Shown here: in pieces, positions 1 to 11,422 of the stretch
Layout of the letters: each line of letters opens with the position of its first letter
Position numbering within the stretch: position 1 is the stretch's first letter
Assembly: GCF_963678635.1 (NCBI RefSeq)
Contig: NC_087069.1
Coordinates: 55,513,175-55,577,174, forward strand
Direction of reading: 5' to 3'
Source: Symsagittifera roscoffensis
Lineage: Eukaryota > Xenacoelomorpha > Acoela > Convolutidae
DNA: 64,000 nt
The notes under the pieces: model-generated
What the model was told of the DNA's origin: nothing
The model's database searches: none
Seen by the model: only the letters and a program-made list of their open reading frames with translations
Position numbers and translations under genes: made by a program

Positions 1-553
1 AATTTATAAGACGGATTAACTCTCCGCTTACGCGTTAATTGTCCCAAAATGGCAATATTTAAACCCACATAACTTTATGAAAAATGATCACAGATAAAAT
101 ATCTTTTCAATATTAAGCTCAGGACAACAATACCTTTTAAATGATATAAAGAAAATCCGTCAAAAATGGCTAGTTAATAAGTCGAAATTTGTCAGAAGAA
201 AAAAAGACCCACCCCGAGCAGAAATATTACGTTACTTTCGTATCGAAAGTCGAAACAAAAAATTAAATGTAGCTACATTAACTTTTTAGTGTGGTCAAAA
301 CAAAACGCATTTAGTGTGGTCAAAATTAGAAACAAAATTTTGATAGCAATGTCGGGTGAATGATGGATTCAATTGATTCCGAAGGAATCTAAAACTTAAT
401 AAAAAGAGTCAAATATGAAAATGACGGCAAAAAATTTGAATTAAAGGATCAATTTGTCAAGCTTAAGAAAACTGACAATTGAGTCTATCAACGTATATAA
501 CGTAAAGACGAAATGTTTTTTTTTTAACTTTTAATCATTTTCCAGCCAAAACT

Positions 554-3236
554 CTATTCATTTCTGAGTGAACCTGGCCGTCTCATTGGGACGGGGTATC
601 GGATTTTGCCAGTTCTTCTTTTGAACTTGGCGTGGTACAAAATCGGAGATAGGTTCATCATTGTCTGAGAGCTCCGTTGCTGGTGATCCGATATTTTCCG
701 GGAATTTGGGATCATTGAAGCATCAACTTCCGCTGGAGTGGATGATGTGTTGTTGCACTTGAGAATCATCGTCGTCGTCGCACACTCCCTTGTATTATAT
801 CTTCTACTCGCTGAAGCATCAGTGGAAAGGTTGAGCATAATGGGGTCGTTGGCTGTTCCGATTTGATATTCAACATCTGTAAATTATCTATTGTCAAACG
901 ATTTTTGCAGTCACTCGTTACTGGATGCCCTACAAAACTTCGCGAGTGAGTTAACAATTTGTTGAGAAGTTCCCGTTTTTTCTGACGAAACGGTAATCTC
1001 GAAAACAAGTATTTCTCGGGGAGTAATATGTTGCTCCCTCGAAGTGTTTTTGATCTGGAACGATTTCGAGTCTTCTACAGGAGGTGGTGGTTTGACTTTA
1101 GTGTTATCCACTCCGGCGGGTGAGGTTGAGATTGGTTTTGAGTCGTCTAAATGTGATTAGAATTTCAGGTTTAATCGTGAGATCGTTTAATCTGGTTCCG
1201 AGTTTGAGAGCTTTGAAAGAATTCGAAGTAAATCTATCCCTTCCCACAGCTCTGCCAGGGAAGCTTATTACTGACCAATCCAAACTATTTATATCCGACG
1301 TATCCGAGGGAATGAATTAAGATTCATTGCAAGCAAAGAATCCTGAAGTTTGCTATTTTTAGAAAACTTTGGCCGTAGAAGGATGTTTTTTGACGGATTC
1401 CGAGGATTTCTGCTTTGAACCTTTCTCCTTGATGAGTACTTTGAAGTAGTTCTGTGACAATTTTGGTTCTCACATGTGGCTTTACTTTGATGCTTTGAGA
1501 GTTTTGAGATGAGCACTGAATCAGAGCTGTCTGAGCAGTGATGATTGTGAATATCACCAGTGGATGTAAAATATCTGTGGTGAGCGATTGTCTTTTTCTG
1601 ATTTTTCTTACCTGCTTTAACACTTGAGTTAGAAAAGTGGAGAAATGACTCGTTGTCCTGAAGCGCGTGAACTTTTCGACACATATTTCCCAAAAAAGGT
1701 ATCAGAATTTTGGATGATTTTGCCGCTGGCAAGTTCTACTGTTGATTTTGATGAATTTATGATTCCGGCATAAAAATTTTCAAAATATGGAGGTCCATTT
1801 GGTCGGTTTGCTACTTTTCTAAAAAAATTCCCTTTGTAAAAAAAACTTTTCAATCGAATTCTAATGTTTGGCGCCCCTGTCGTTTATACTTGATCGGCCA
1901 ATTTGTTGCCCTTATTCGTCGGGTTACGATTGTTTTGAGGTAGAGCTTCGGCAGTCTTCGATCCGGTCATCTGATCCCCAGTCCAATGCAGGGATGGTTG
2001 ACTTCCCTCTGTTGGATCTTGTTGATATGTGGTATGGGCAACTCTTTTGAGCGACTTGGATTCAAATTTTATAGATCATCGTTTCCAATTATGTTTTTTT
2101 CGTGAACTTCTGTCAAGAAGAAGGAGGATTCTCTCTGGTACCATCAGTAGTGATGTTGCCCAGCAATCATATGATTGTGGGTTCATTTCGCACGTTCGCT
2201 GCATTATACAAGGTGAGCTCCTTTAAGATAACCATAGCTTAGTTAACCTTAGATAGTTAACCCTCTTAGCTAAAATATATATCATTGGCGAATAATAGAA
2301 TCATAATCTTCCCGATTATCTTAATCGCCGTATCGGTGAACAAGCAGCCTTGATCTTTTGTAGCTAATTCCACTGGAACTATGCAAACGTAAGGTTTTTT
2401 CAACTTTAGTTTGTGTAAAACATACAGGACGGCAGAGTCAACCTGGTTGTTCAAACAAACTTGACTTTCATTAACGAGGGCAACCTGTTGTTTTTTTTTT
2501 TGGTTCTTTGTGGTCCTCCTCTTCTCTAGTTGTGACTTTTAGCACAGTGTAATCATCAATGTTAATTTTTCAGGCTTAATCAATCACTCCGTAGCATTCT
2601 CTATAGGCATGATCAAAATCTACTTTGGTATGATTCGACGATTTTTCTCCTTTTGTGCTATTTACAGTTTGACTTTTGAAAAGGTTCACATTTCTACTTT
2701 CAGATTTACAGTTTTTCCTGAATCTTCCTTTCTTGTCAATAAGACCTACGTTAAAAGCTTCCAACGGAGTTACGGTTTCCTGAAGGAGATTTCTCTGGGT
2801 TTCGTAATTTTTCATATCTTTTTATCAAAAAATTTCTAATCCGTTCGTCCTCTCCGTCTAATATATTGCATTTTTGCCACTTTTGGCCAGACATCCCAAC
2901 GTTTTTCAAGCGACATTCCGTCATGTTTTATCTGTTCAGTAGTTTTTGTCTAAATCTCGTAGAACAAAATGCGAAAGACTTTAAGTTTAATTAACTTATT
3001 TCTAAATTTTCTCTTTCCTTTGGATCCGAGAAAGATTTGGCATTGGTCTCAACTTCTTGTCCACTTATTCCGGACGCATTTGGTTGAGCTGCGCAATTTA
3101 GTTCTGCTTTTTGAGCTGCCGCTTGTTCATCGTCTTATTTTCCTTACTCTGCTAGTCTCGCATTTCTTTGACTTTCTGAATAGTTATTTTCGGGACTTTT
3201 TCCGAAAGTGGGTGGAGTGGCTGGGATTTTTTTGAT
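554..3236 (-). pseudogene. decayed coding-like region, unknown family
   Basis: The minus strand here has a run of overlapping open stretches of 60-147 codons in different frames (for example 554-838, 911-1111, 1289-1732, 1629-1853, 2266-2454 and 2576-2815). Their composition is rich in Lys, Ser, Gln and Asn, unlike the surrounding AT-rich DNA. No single frame stays open and I recognise no catalytic motif. It may be a broken gag-like or host gene remnant, or chance. The family is not identified and confidence is low. The channel gene runs on the opposite strand, so this is not one of its exons. Confidence 0.2.
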
Positions 3237-6200
3237 CGGATTGAGCAGAAGATTGATATCTAAGTTCCTTATTGGTATAATTGTTAATTAAAATAAGTCG
3301 CTCCAATCTCTCCATGGAGTTGAAGGGTCAACTACATGGTTCGACAGAAACTCTGGGATTTGTCTCACACTCGATTCGTTATGCTTAAGCGCGGCATTAT
3401 GAAATAATCTAATGCTATAGCTAAAATACATGTAAGAAAACCTTATATATAACGTGAAGAAGATCACTTGAAAGGAGTGTTCAACACTGAAGTTCGGAAA
3501 AAGACTTGTTAAGACTAGGTAAACATTGAGAGGCATAAAATCAGATCGGGACACCAGTGCGGGCGGTTTTTGCTAAAACAATTTTTAAAAGAAACATCTA
3601 CATTGTTTCGCTCAATTTAAACAACTTCAATTTAAACATTTAAACAACTAGCGGAATATAGTCTGGTCCGCTCGAATGCATTAAAATCACGAGTTTTTCA
3701 GAACAAAAAAACGACAACTTTTATATCACTTTAAATTAAAGGTACTAGGAAGAAAACTAGCAATAATACGAAATTATTTGAGTTGTCTTTCGATAGTGAC
3801 AAAGGAGACGCCCCTGCATTACTGTGCAAGAGGGGGCAATGCTTCAACTCTGTCTGTTGTGCTGGAGTACCTCACCGCAGTCAGTGTACACACATACGAA
3901 CAGGTCAGACACTTCTAATCGAATATATTATGCTCAAGATAAGAGATTCAATCATTATATTAGAAACCTTATGATCGAAAATGCGAAATTAAAGTTAAAC
4001 AATCTGACCTTAGGAATAACCAAATTATTGACTTTTCGGTAATTTTTTGGTCGACCGACCCAACCTTTTTCTGGATGCGCCTTTGAAGCTTTTATAAACT
4101 AAATTTGAGGGGTGAGTGCGCGCTAAAAAATAAAGTGATTTTTTATTGTGCAAAAATTTCCAAAAAGCTCAAAAATGGCACTTCTGGCCTATTTTCAAAC
4201 AATTCTTCTTCGACCTTTGGCGCCCAAAATATTATGAAAAAGGTCTTAATGGTGTTTTCCGAAAGCTCGGAAATCATTTTGTCGACCTGCAAAAGTTTGT
4301 CATAACTTTGACCTTTTAAAAAATCAACTCCTTCAATGAAACATCGAAAATCCCCCCTCGCGCCATGTTATTCAGTGTGGAATAAGTTGGTCTAAATTTC
4401 GAATGATTTTTGGTGCCAGCTTTTCATCTATCGGTTCAAATTATCTGGAATGTTTTTGCCTGCATTTTTTTTTGCTGGAAACATAATTTTCATATATAAT
4501 AGGCAATAATGAAAAATGCACCAGTATCGAAAGGGCACTCCTTTTACTTAATTGGTCTGTTATAACTTGTACCTGTGTCTTGTGGTTTTAATGACAATCA
4601 AAACACTGTAATAAGTTAACACTGACCTTGAATGAGCATCACATGTACCACACACACATAAATAGATGAAGAATGAACATTCACTATTCATGATTATTTT
4701 CAGAACTCGGTAAAGATAGCCAACACGCTTAAGCTAATCTGTGTTTTTGCTCTAGCACTGCTCAATAATTCCTTGTTTAACAAACTAACCAACCGTTTCA
4801 AAATAAAGCAGAACCAGACCCAGAAAAAGAGTGGCAACAAGGTGGGTATAGTATGCCATGCGGAAGCGCGATGACTCATCTCAATTTTAGCTAAAGACCC
4901 CCCCCCCCCCCCCTTATTATCTATTCTACACCCCCATTGGTGCCTGATATCATCACTTAATGTATATCCTTGTCCTTTCTTCATTCACTTGCACAGTTGT
5001 TTGGTGTTTCTACTCGGATCTCGTCAGCTATTGAACACCTAATTGCAATCAGGGGAATCGGGCCCTCTTTTCGCACAAGTTCCTTGAAAAGTTTCACAAA
5101 TAATTGACCGTTGAATTGAATCTTTGCAGGGGCGGAATTTTTGTACAAGTACTATGGGGAATAGCTAACGAGATCCGCTGACTTGTTGCCGCGCTTGTTT
5201 TTGTGGTTTTCTCAGTTGTATAATATATCTACTTTGCTAATTTCTATCTCATTATCGATCTCAAACCGTCATCCCAGTTTTGGGAGAAGAAGCAAAAAGC
5301 AACAAAACCTGGTCCCCAAATATTTGAGCTGGTCAGTCAATAGCGGTTGGGAGGGGATGGGGGGTTGCAGTACGATCAATCACGGCTTAACGGCTACTTT
5401 GATATCAGCCTATGTATTTCCATTACGAGGCCAAAACTGTGTATTTTGTGAATCGTAAGCGGATTCCGCATCAAGGGCGCTGTCTTTGTTCTTCCACTGT
5501 ACTTTCAATTTCTTTGATCGTTACGACAAAATTTTGACATTTGGCCTTGCAATATTTTTCCTGCAGTGACAAAAATGTATAAACACCAATCAGCTTGAAA
5601 AAATCATACAGATTTCAGACCTGTAATTTTTATATTGTATATAACATTATTATATTGTTTAGTAATCGAGAATAATGCATATTGCCGGGTTGCCCACCAT
5701 AGAAGATAATGCGCAACCATGCACATCCATGCATGATTTGCATGGAAAATGACTAATCATACGTAGCCCATACGTTGGTTTCGAAAACCCTCAAAATAGC
5801 GGAGTAATTTAGTAATAAAACGGTTTCTCATCATTATGCAAGCTGTTGGAAAAATATCAAAAATTTTCACTATGCAAATCATACGTCGCAACATATATGG
5901 TGCTACTTATGGAAGAGATTTCTCACCATATTTTTTTCTCCAGAAAACCGTAAGAATAGAGCTTAATTGACAAAAATGACTGAGAAAAAATAACTTTAGT
6001 ACACGATTCGATTTTATTAGATTTTTATTTTTTTCACCATGCAAACCATACGTCGCACCATAATTGCTGCTATTTATGGAAACGATGTTTCCATACAAAA
6101 ACAACTTTAATAGAGCATGCAACAACACAACGATGTTTCCATACAAAAAACTTTAATAGAGCATGCAACATGTAAATTTCGGGGTTTATTTTTTTGCAAA

Positions 6201-7350
6201 AGTTTTTTTTTAAATTTTTCATAATATAATCATTACTAAAATGCTCGAAAAGAGAAGTTTTTTATTTTAGTTTTGTGGCATTTTTTTTTACTTTATAACG
6301 ACCATCTACAGGTTATGATTTATAACAGATCATCTACAGGCAATATACATATTAAATACTGATTTTTCTCAACCTGATCGCCCATCAGGTGATATGAGTA
6401 TTTTGAAATACAACTATAATGTACTCTTCTCGTTTAAACTTTTGTGCTGATGCTTGACCGGAAAAAATAACTGAAATCAGTAATCTGTAAACAACTTGCA
6501 GCAAAAACTACTTAATCAATGCTTTTTTTCTTTTTTTTGTTGGCAAAATTGTACTAAAAATTGATTAAAAATTGGAAGAAGTTTTGCACAAAAGTGCAAA
6601 ACTTCTTTTTTTTCTGCGGGAACCCTCAGATTGCAAAATCTCAGAGGGATCTAGAAACTTGTAATTTGCGGTAAACTTTTCTTTTCAACTCAGTTTAGTT
6701 CAGCTTTTAATAAAACTGATAAGGCTTTTTCCTGTTTACAAAATTTTGGTAAAAATTTCCAAAAAAAAAAACAAATTTTAATTTATGTTTCGGAGGGTCA
6801 GAATTGAAATCCTACTACTTCATTCCTGTTTGAGAAATAATATATACAGATAATATACAGATAATTTACAGGTTGTATACAGGTTTTATTGTAAAAAGAC
6901 TATGATACTAACTATATACAGATTATGTACAGATTATATACAGGCTTTAGAGAGTCAAAAACCGATTATTTTGGCACTAAGTCTATTTTTGTTTCAATTA
7001 AAAAATCTATAAGATTCTATAATATCTTTCGCAAAATGGTTGTAGATAAGCGATTCTTAACATACGTTAATCCGTCACTTTTTCTATAGGGAAGCGATTT
7101 GTATCTTTTTTTTTGTCACTGCGGGTTCAACGATGACCGGTTTTTGGCCCACACCGAGACGGACGAAAAAAGGCTTCGTTTGAATCAAAGTAGACTCATG
7201 GGTCAAGTCATGGGTTGGGCAGGGTCGAATAGTGTCGAATCATGGTTCGAACAGAATGGAAACATGCGTCGAATAGGGCCAAATTTTTCTCAGTGACAAC
7301 CGTTCAAAATTCGGAGGTTATAGGGCTCTCGCGGTCAGAAAATTTGAGGA
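3237..7350. other. non-coding AT-rich repeat-bearing DNA
   Basis: No convincing exon was seen. The stretch has a poly-C run at about 4898-4913. At 5423-5435 it has a solo copy of the TTACGAGGCCAAA terminus that also bounds elements at 14334 and 62402, followed by the same GTAAGCGGATTCC motif. A short direct duplication of about 49-bp period (about 6081-6175) contains the motif TGTTTCCATAC. Degenerate ATACAG-type repeats lie at 6840-6960. About 4040-4330 resembles the interspersed family seen at 21930 and 55470. Confidence 0.5.
5423..5530 (+). repeat. solo fragment of the TTACGAGGCCAAA TIR family
   Basis: The 13-base end TTACGAGGCCAAA and the adjacent motif GTAAGCGGATTCCGC are shared with the left ends of the elements at 62402 and, with one change, 14334. 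No matching inverted end is seen nearby, so this is probably a truncated copy. Confidence 0.5.
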
Positions 7351-7425
7351 GCGGTGATAAAATGGTTATGTCTCCGCCTCTCAGTTGTAAGGTTGGATGT
7401 TCGAGACCCACCATGATCCGTGCTC
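7351..7425 (+). repeat. tRNA-derived SINE head, decayed
   Basis: The stretch reads like the head of a tRNA-derived SINE. ATGGTTA lies where an A box would sit, followed by CTCCGCCTCTCAGT and a good B box, TGTTCGAGACCCACC, at about 7398-7412. The A box is poor and no clean acceptor stem closes, so it is not a functional tRNA. The SINE assignment rests on the B box and general layout. The downstream extent of the element is not defined. Confidence 0.4.
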
Positions 7426-8331
7426 GTTGATTGAGAGTGAGACAACACTATCCAGCGCGAAAATAGCCCAAAAAAACTGCATGTAATTCTTAAGCAGGGG
7501 CACAATAGCATTTCTTCGCGATGAGCCGAATAGTTCGTATGTTGGTCCTTTCCCTAGTAGAAAAACTGTCTCAACTCCCAATAAGTTGCCGGGTGAAAGC
7601 TCAAAACATTTGAATTTAATTCTTTATTATGAATAACAAATTCGTTACAATTATTTATGGTAAATAGTTCGACAAAGTTTCGCAAAAACAAACAAAGTCG
7701 AGCCCTGCCCGGCAAAGTCGTAAGAAGTCGATGGCGATCATTATTCGATTGGGTAATCGACATTTCGTCGAAGTCATCAATTGGTCGAAAACAACAACTG
7801 GTAAAATTTAGAAACAGCGTCGTAATTCCTAATAAGGCTGAATTGACAAATAGCGACCACTTGTTCTACTTCAGTATCCTCTGCGGTTGCCTCGGCGCGA
7901 GAAGGATACTGCGCGTAAATCAGTGTTTGCAGTTATTTTTACTGTTCCGAATTATTGTGACCTGGTACAATTTGTTAATAGTTCGAAAAAAAATTGAACT
8001 TTCTTTTTTGACCAAATCTTGTTTTCGACGAACTGAAGATTCAAGGTCCATAACTAATCTGAACAACAAGGTCCAAAACGGACATCATTCGGCTATCTTT
8101 TCACTCGCAAATAATGAGCTGAACAGCTCACCCCGGTATTAGTTTTTGTCCAGAAAAACTAATATTCTCCTTGTGCGAGTGTTAAGTTATCGATTACACA
8201 CCTGTTTTGTTTTACTCTCTTCTGGTAATCATCCAGCGTAGACTGTTTTTTTTTGGGTTTGCAAAGACTAACCGTAATATACATCAATAAAATAACCTGA
8301 TGGGTATGGTGACAATAGTCGACTGCTACCT
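7426..8331. other. non-coding DNA, one unassigned open stretch
   Basis: An open stretch of 161 codons (7657-8142, +) begins with ATG. Its translation is basic with scattered hydrophobic segments and resembles nothing I know. There is no exon-like splice signal in phase with the channel and no ankyrin motif. I treat it as fortuitous. Confidence 0.4.
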
Positions 8332-9228
8332 GCACTGACAAAAATGGAGTAAGATCGATTTTAGCATTAAAAAGGTATTAGCTTAAATTGAGAACAAGTT
8401 TAGCGCGAAAAAAAGTATGAAGATCAAATAGAAAAGATAAAGATTGATTTTGATCAATTTAAAGTTGATTAATTTGATCTTAGGACCGTGCTAACAAACC
8501 GATCTAAAAGATTTTAAATCAACTCAAAGCCATTTTTCCTGTTTTTAGGGAACTACAACAGATTTAAATCGATTTTTTTTCAAGTTGTTTAATTTCATCA
8601 GTTTTGAGAATTTTTGCCCTTATTCATGGCCAATCTATTTTACTTCTACAACCATAGCGTCTGGTAACATAGTAAAAAGACCAAAGAATTTGAAAAATTC
8701 AATAATCGTTGCAGTTTGGAATAATTTAAGTTTCCATCTGATTTATGTCAGCTATTTTTTTGATTTGTTATATAAAATGTTGCTCAAAATTTGGCTCACA
8801 TTGATTACTTTCTACAATTTTATAGAATGTTTTTGAGTTTAAAATCGGATTTGTATGGACCCTTTTTTTAATTCTACGCTTAGATTTTTGCTCACAATCT
8901 TATTTACATTGATGATTTTCTACGATTGTTAAATTGTTAAATAGATTTTAGCTAAAATTGATTTGAAAAAAGTTTTTTAGAAACTAAATTTGATCTGCTC
9001 AGGGGTATTTTAAAACGGATTTAAATGGAATTTGGCAAGATTGGGATGGGTTGTAGTAAGGAAGAAAAACTAAAAAATTTTCTAGACTCCGATCCAAAAC
9101 TTAAAATTTCAAGAAAGGTCAAATTAAATCGATTTATAATCCATTTCAGTTCCTAAAAGTTACCTTGTTTATAGGTTTGGATGGATTTAAATCAATTTAT
9201 ATCGATCCGAAACCATTTTTGTCAGTGC
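8332..9228. mobile_element. non-autonomous TIR element, 897 bp
   Basis: The element is bounded by an exact 16-bp inverted repeat: GCACTGACAAAAATGG at 8332-8347 and its reverse complement at 9213-9228. The interior is AT-rich with repeated GATTTAAATCGATTT-like motifs and has no transposase-like coding region. No clear target-site duplication is visible, so the superfamily is undetermined. A MITE-like element mobilised in trans is the simplest reading. Confidence 0.7.
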
Positions 9229-9417
9229 GGGCATGAAGACCTCAACCTACTGAAAGCGTTACTCGGATTGTCATGAACTCAACAAGGCTAACTCAAAACC
9301 TCAAATAACATCTTCATTTGGGCAAAAAATATGGAAATATATTGATTTTAACTTATGATCCTTCAATCTGAAAGATATATTTTGCATTTCGAGTTAGCTA
9401 TTTCAGAATCAGTATAA

Positions 9418-9452
9418 CAACCCGCACTGGAGATTTTCTTGGATAATACTGG
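9418..9452 (+). repeat. fragment resembling the ACCCGCACTGGAG terminus
   Basis: The bases ACCCGCACTGGAG here match the terminal repeat of the elements at 56704-57906 and 61319-63100. Only this end is seen, so it is probably a remnant. Confidence 0.35.
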
Positions 9453-9539
9453 ATCATATTTGATTGTTGAATTTTTATCCATGAAAGTTTGGTGTGGGAA
9501 GAAACTGTGGATGTGTATAAGTTGTGCTCTGTTTGTTAG

Positions 9540-9614
9540 GGAGAGGCGGCCAACGATGTGCGGAAGAAGTCTGTGAATGCCACCCAGCTAAGGAGCCTCA
9601 ACATTCGCAACAAG
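9540..9614 (+). CDS. nompC: TRPN/NOMPC channel, exon 1 in window (ankyrin linker)
   Basis: This 75-nt exon is phase 0 at both ends, with an upstream TTAG acceptor and a GTACCA donor. It encodes 25 residues ending SLNIRNK, which join the ankyrin repeat of the next exon. The exon has no start codon context and enters in mid-protein, so earlier exons must exist 5' of it. None was recognised in 1-9539, so they probably lie outside the window. Because it is short, this is the least certain of the ankyrin exons. The gene product is a TRPN mechanotransduction channel with a long N-terminal ankyrin chain that in flies tethers the pore to microtubules. Confidence 0.65.
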
Positions 9615-9838
9615 GTACCACTACTATATACATTGAAAGAGTCCATTGCAAGGCTAGTTCCAGTAACAGCCAGTTCCTGTTACACCTCACACGTCTAACA
9701 CAATGAATCTGCTAAATGTTGGATCCCAATCTTGTATGTCGGGTGTATGTTGAGTTAGTTCCATGCCTGCTCATTGAATGAGTGTGTCTATTGTGTGGTG
9801 GTTCTAAGTCTGCTATATATCTCTCTCTTTCCGTGTAG

Positions 9839-9937
9839 GCTGGATGGTCCCCCCTCATGGTGGCGAGTGAGAGTGGACATGGGGAGGTAGTGGAGATGCT
9901 CCTCAACCACAACGTCCGAGTGGATCTCTTCGATGAG
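9839..9937 (+). CDS. nompC: TRPN/NOMPC channel, exon 2 (one ankyrin repeat)
   Basis: The exon is 99 nt, exactly 33 codons, with a GTGTAG acceptor, a GTAACC donor and phase 0 at both ends. It encodes one ankyrin repeat, AGWSPLMVASESGHGEVVEM and onward, ending VDLFDE. The helix signature (SPLMVASESGH, then VVEMLL) is clear. The one-exon-one-repeat layout recurs in exon 4. Confidence 0.9.
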
Positions 9938-10220
9938 GTAACCCACACACTACTCATACACTTCACACACACACAATTAAGATACACCATAAAACTAAGT
10001 GATTCCTTGATTGTATGAAACTTTCTATGTTGCAAATATCTACTCATCCAGTGTAAAAGTCTTCGGTGAAACTTGTTCCCTTAAAAATTGATTACATTTG
10101 TGTAGAAACAGCTGCAACTCTAAGGAAAGATTAAGAATAGGCGATATGAAACAATGTTTTTTTTTCTCAGATCGTTCAGCCCTAAACTAGTTATTAGCCT
10201 CAGTATTACTGACTGATTAG

Positions 10221-10421
10221 GGTGGCAACACAGCGCTGCACTATGCGTGTGCGCGTGGCCACACCGAGATAGCGGATGAGCTGATGTGGCACAAGGCCTT
10301 CGTGAATGCCAGAACGAGACTGGGAGTGACGCCACTGCACCTGTCTGCTCAGTATGGACATGCCAGATTGAGCCAGCTGTTGATCAACTCGCACAACGCC
10401 ACAGTCGACATACTCTCATTG
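10221..10421 (+). CDS. nompC: TRPN/NOMPC channel, exon 3 (two ankyrin repeats)
   Basis: The exon is 201 nt (67 codons), phase 0 to phase 0, with a GATTAG acceptor and a GTGAGT donor. It encodes two ankyrin repeats with the motifs GNTALHYACARGH and GVTPLHLSAQYGH, ending ATVDILSL. The stretch NSHNATVDILSL fits the 'DHNAVIDILTL' segment I recall from fly NOMPC. The last 14 bases plus the donor are repeated seven times immediately downstream (10408-10568), so the real donor is the first of seven near-identical ones. Confidence 0.92.
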
Positions 10422-10568
10422 GTGAGTCATACATACTCTCATTGGTGAGTCATACATACTCTCATTGGTGAGTCATACATACTCTCATTGGTGAGTCATT
10501 CATACTCTCATTGGTGAGTCATTCATACTCTCATTGGTGAGTCATTCATACTTTCATTGGTGAGTCAA
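10408..10568 (+). repeat. array 1: 23-bp x 7 repeats carrying the exon 3 donor
   Basis: Seven head-to-tail copies of a 23-bp unit each contain the exon end CATACTCTCATTG and the donor GTGAGTCAT. The exon/intron boundaries fall at 10421/10422, 10444/10445, 10467/10468, 10490/10491, 10513/10514, 10536/10537 and 10559/10560. The first copy straddles the true splice junction. All seven donors read GTGAGTCA. Shifting to the next donor adds 23 nt and breaks the frame, whereas shifting by three copies adds 69 nt and keeps it. Confidence 0.95.
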
Positions 10569-10803
10569 CATCAAAAGGTTCTCGTTGTTATTGATCAGCA
10601 ACTCATAGTTATAGTTTATCGGCCGTAGTGAAATACTAAACAGATATAATTTTTAATTACTATTATCTAATTACTATCAAAGATACGCACTCAAAATTGT
10701 TCAAAAGGTACGCTAGATCAGAAGTTCAGTCAGCAATTCATAAAGTGATCCTCCGTAGTTCCTGAAACTATCCTCATTGAGTTTATCTGCCTGTTGTTTC
10801 CAG
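10569..10803. other. rest of intron 3
   Basis: This is AT-rich intronic sequence between array 1 and the CAG acceptor of exon 4. I see no other feature. Confidence 0.6.
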
Positions 10804-10902
10804 ACCCGCAAGACACCGATGCACTTGGCCGCCCAGGAGGGCCAGATAGATGTGTGCCAGGCACTGCTGGATCTCAACGCAGACCCATTCGCCAAGGACA
10901 TG
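10804..10902 (+). CDS. nompC: TRPN/NOMPC channel, exon 4 (one ankyrin repeat; GC donor)
   Basis: The acceptor is TTTCCAG. The exon encodes TRKTPMHLAAQEGQIDVCQA and onward to NADPFAKDM, one ankyrin repeat. The next exon begins in phase 0 with EEQTPLH. No GT lies in a compatible frame before the in-frame stop near 10948; the two GTs at 10925 and 10934 are both out of phase. Ending the exon at ATG (10902), before GCTAGC, gives exactly 99 nt (33 codons) and the normal spacing from Asp to the next TPLH. The intron is therefore inferred to be of GC-AG type. Confidence 0.8.
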
Positions 10903-11215
10903 GCTAGCTCTCATTACTACTCTAGTTCTCAAAGTCCAAAAAAGGATTAATAGGATTTCATTGTAGAGAATAAAGGTCGTGACAGCACTCGAACACAATG
11001 AAACATGATATTATTGCTGACTGCTTTAAAATTATTCAGCACCATTATTTCCTAAAGAATAAGGGTATTTCCCGTAAAAGCCCCCACCTCCACGAGACCA
11101 GTAAAACGAAATAAATTTTGCCCCCCCCCCAACCTTGTAAGTTTACTGAAGGGGGACTGTAATTTGCTGGTGGGGTGTGTTTAAAGGGGTGCATATTGAG
11201 TTTTTGCATGTTTAG
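10903..11215. other. intron 4, putative GC-AG
   Basis: This 313-bp intron starts with GCTAGC and ends with TTTAG. It contains a poly-C run at about 11119-11129. No other feature is visible. Confidence 0.6.
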
Positions 11216-11422
11216 GAGGAGCAGACGCCTCTGCACTTGGCGGCAGAGAAGGACTTCAGTGAGGTGGTGAAGCTGTTCCTGAGCTACAACCAGGACCTGG
11301 TCAATGTGTGCAACAGTGAGGGCAGAACCTGTGCTCACATTGCAGCCTCCAAAGGCAGCATGAGTGTCATCAAGGGCTTAGTGAAGTTCAACCCAGAGGG
11401 TCTGGTGCTCGACAAGGACTCT
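11216..11422 (+). CDS. nompC: TRPN/NOMPC channel, exon 5 (two ankyrin repeats)
   Basis: The exon is 207 nt (69 codons), phase 0 to phase 0, with a TTTAG acceptor and a GTAAGT donor. It encodes EEQTPLHLAAEKDFSEVVKL and onward, then EGRTCAHIAASKGSMSVIKG and onward to LVLDKDS. The second repeat, CAHIAA...GS.VI, closely matches the NOMPC repeat with the rare TCAHIAA signature. The last 69 nt (GSMSVIKGL to KDS) seed the 111-bp array that follows. Confidence 0.93.

Noticed and set aside
7351-7425. A functional tRNA gene
   Set aside because: Good B box but a poor A box and no closing acceptor stem; fits a SINE remnant better.
7657-8142. 161-codon open frame on the + strand
   Set aside because: No recognisable domain, AT-rich codon use unlike the channel exons, and no splice or start context.
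10903-10948. Exon 4 extending to a GT donor at 10925 or 10934
   Set aside because: Both give a phase that does not match exon 5 and would add residues foreign to an ankyrin repeat.
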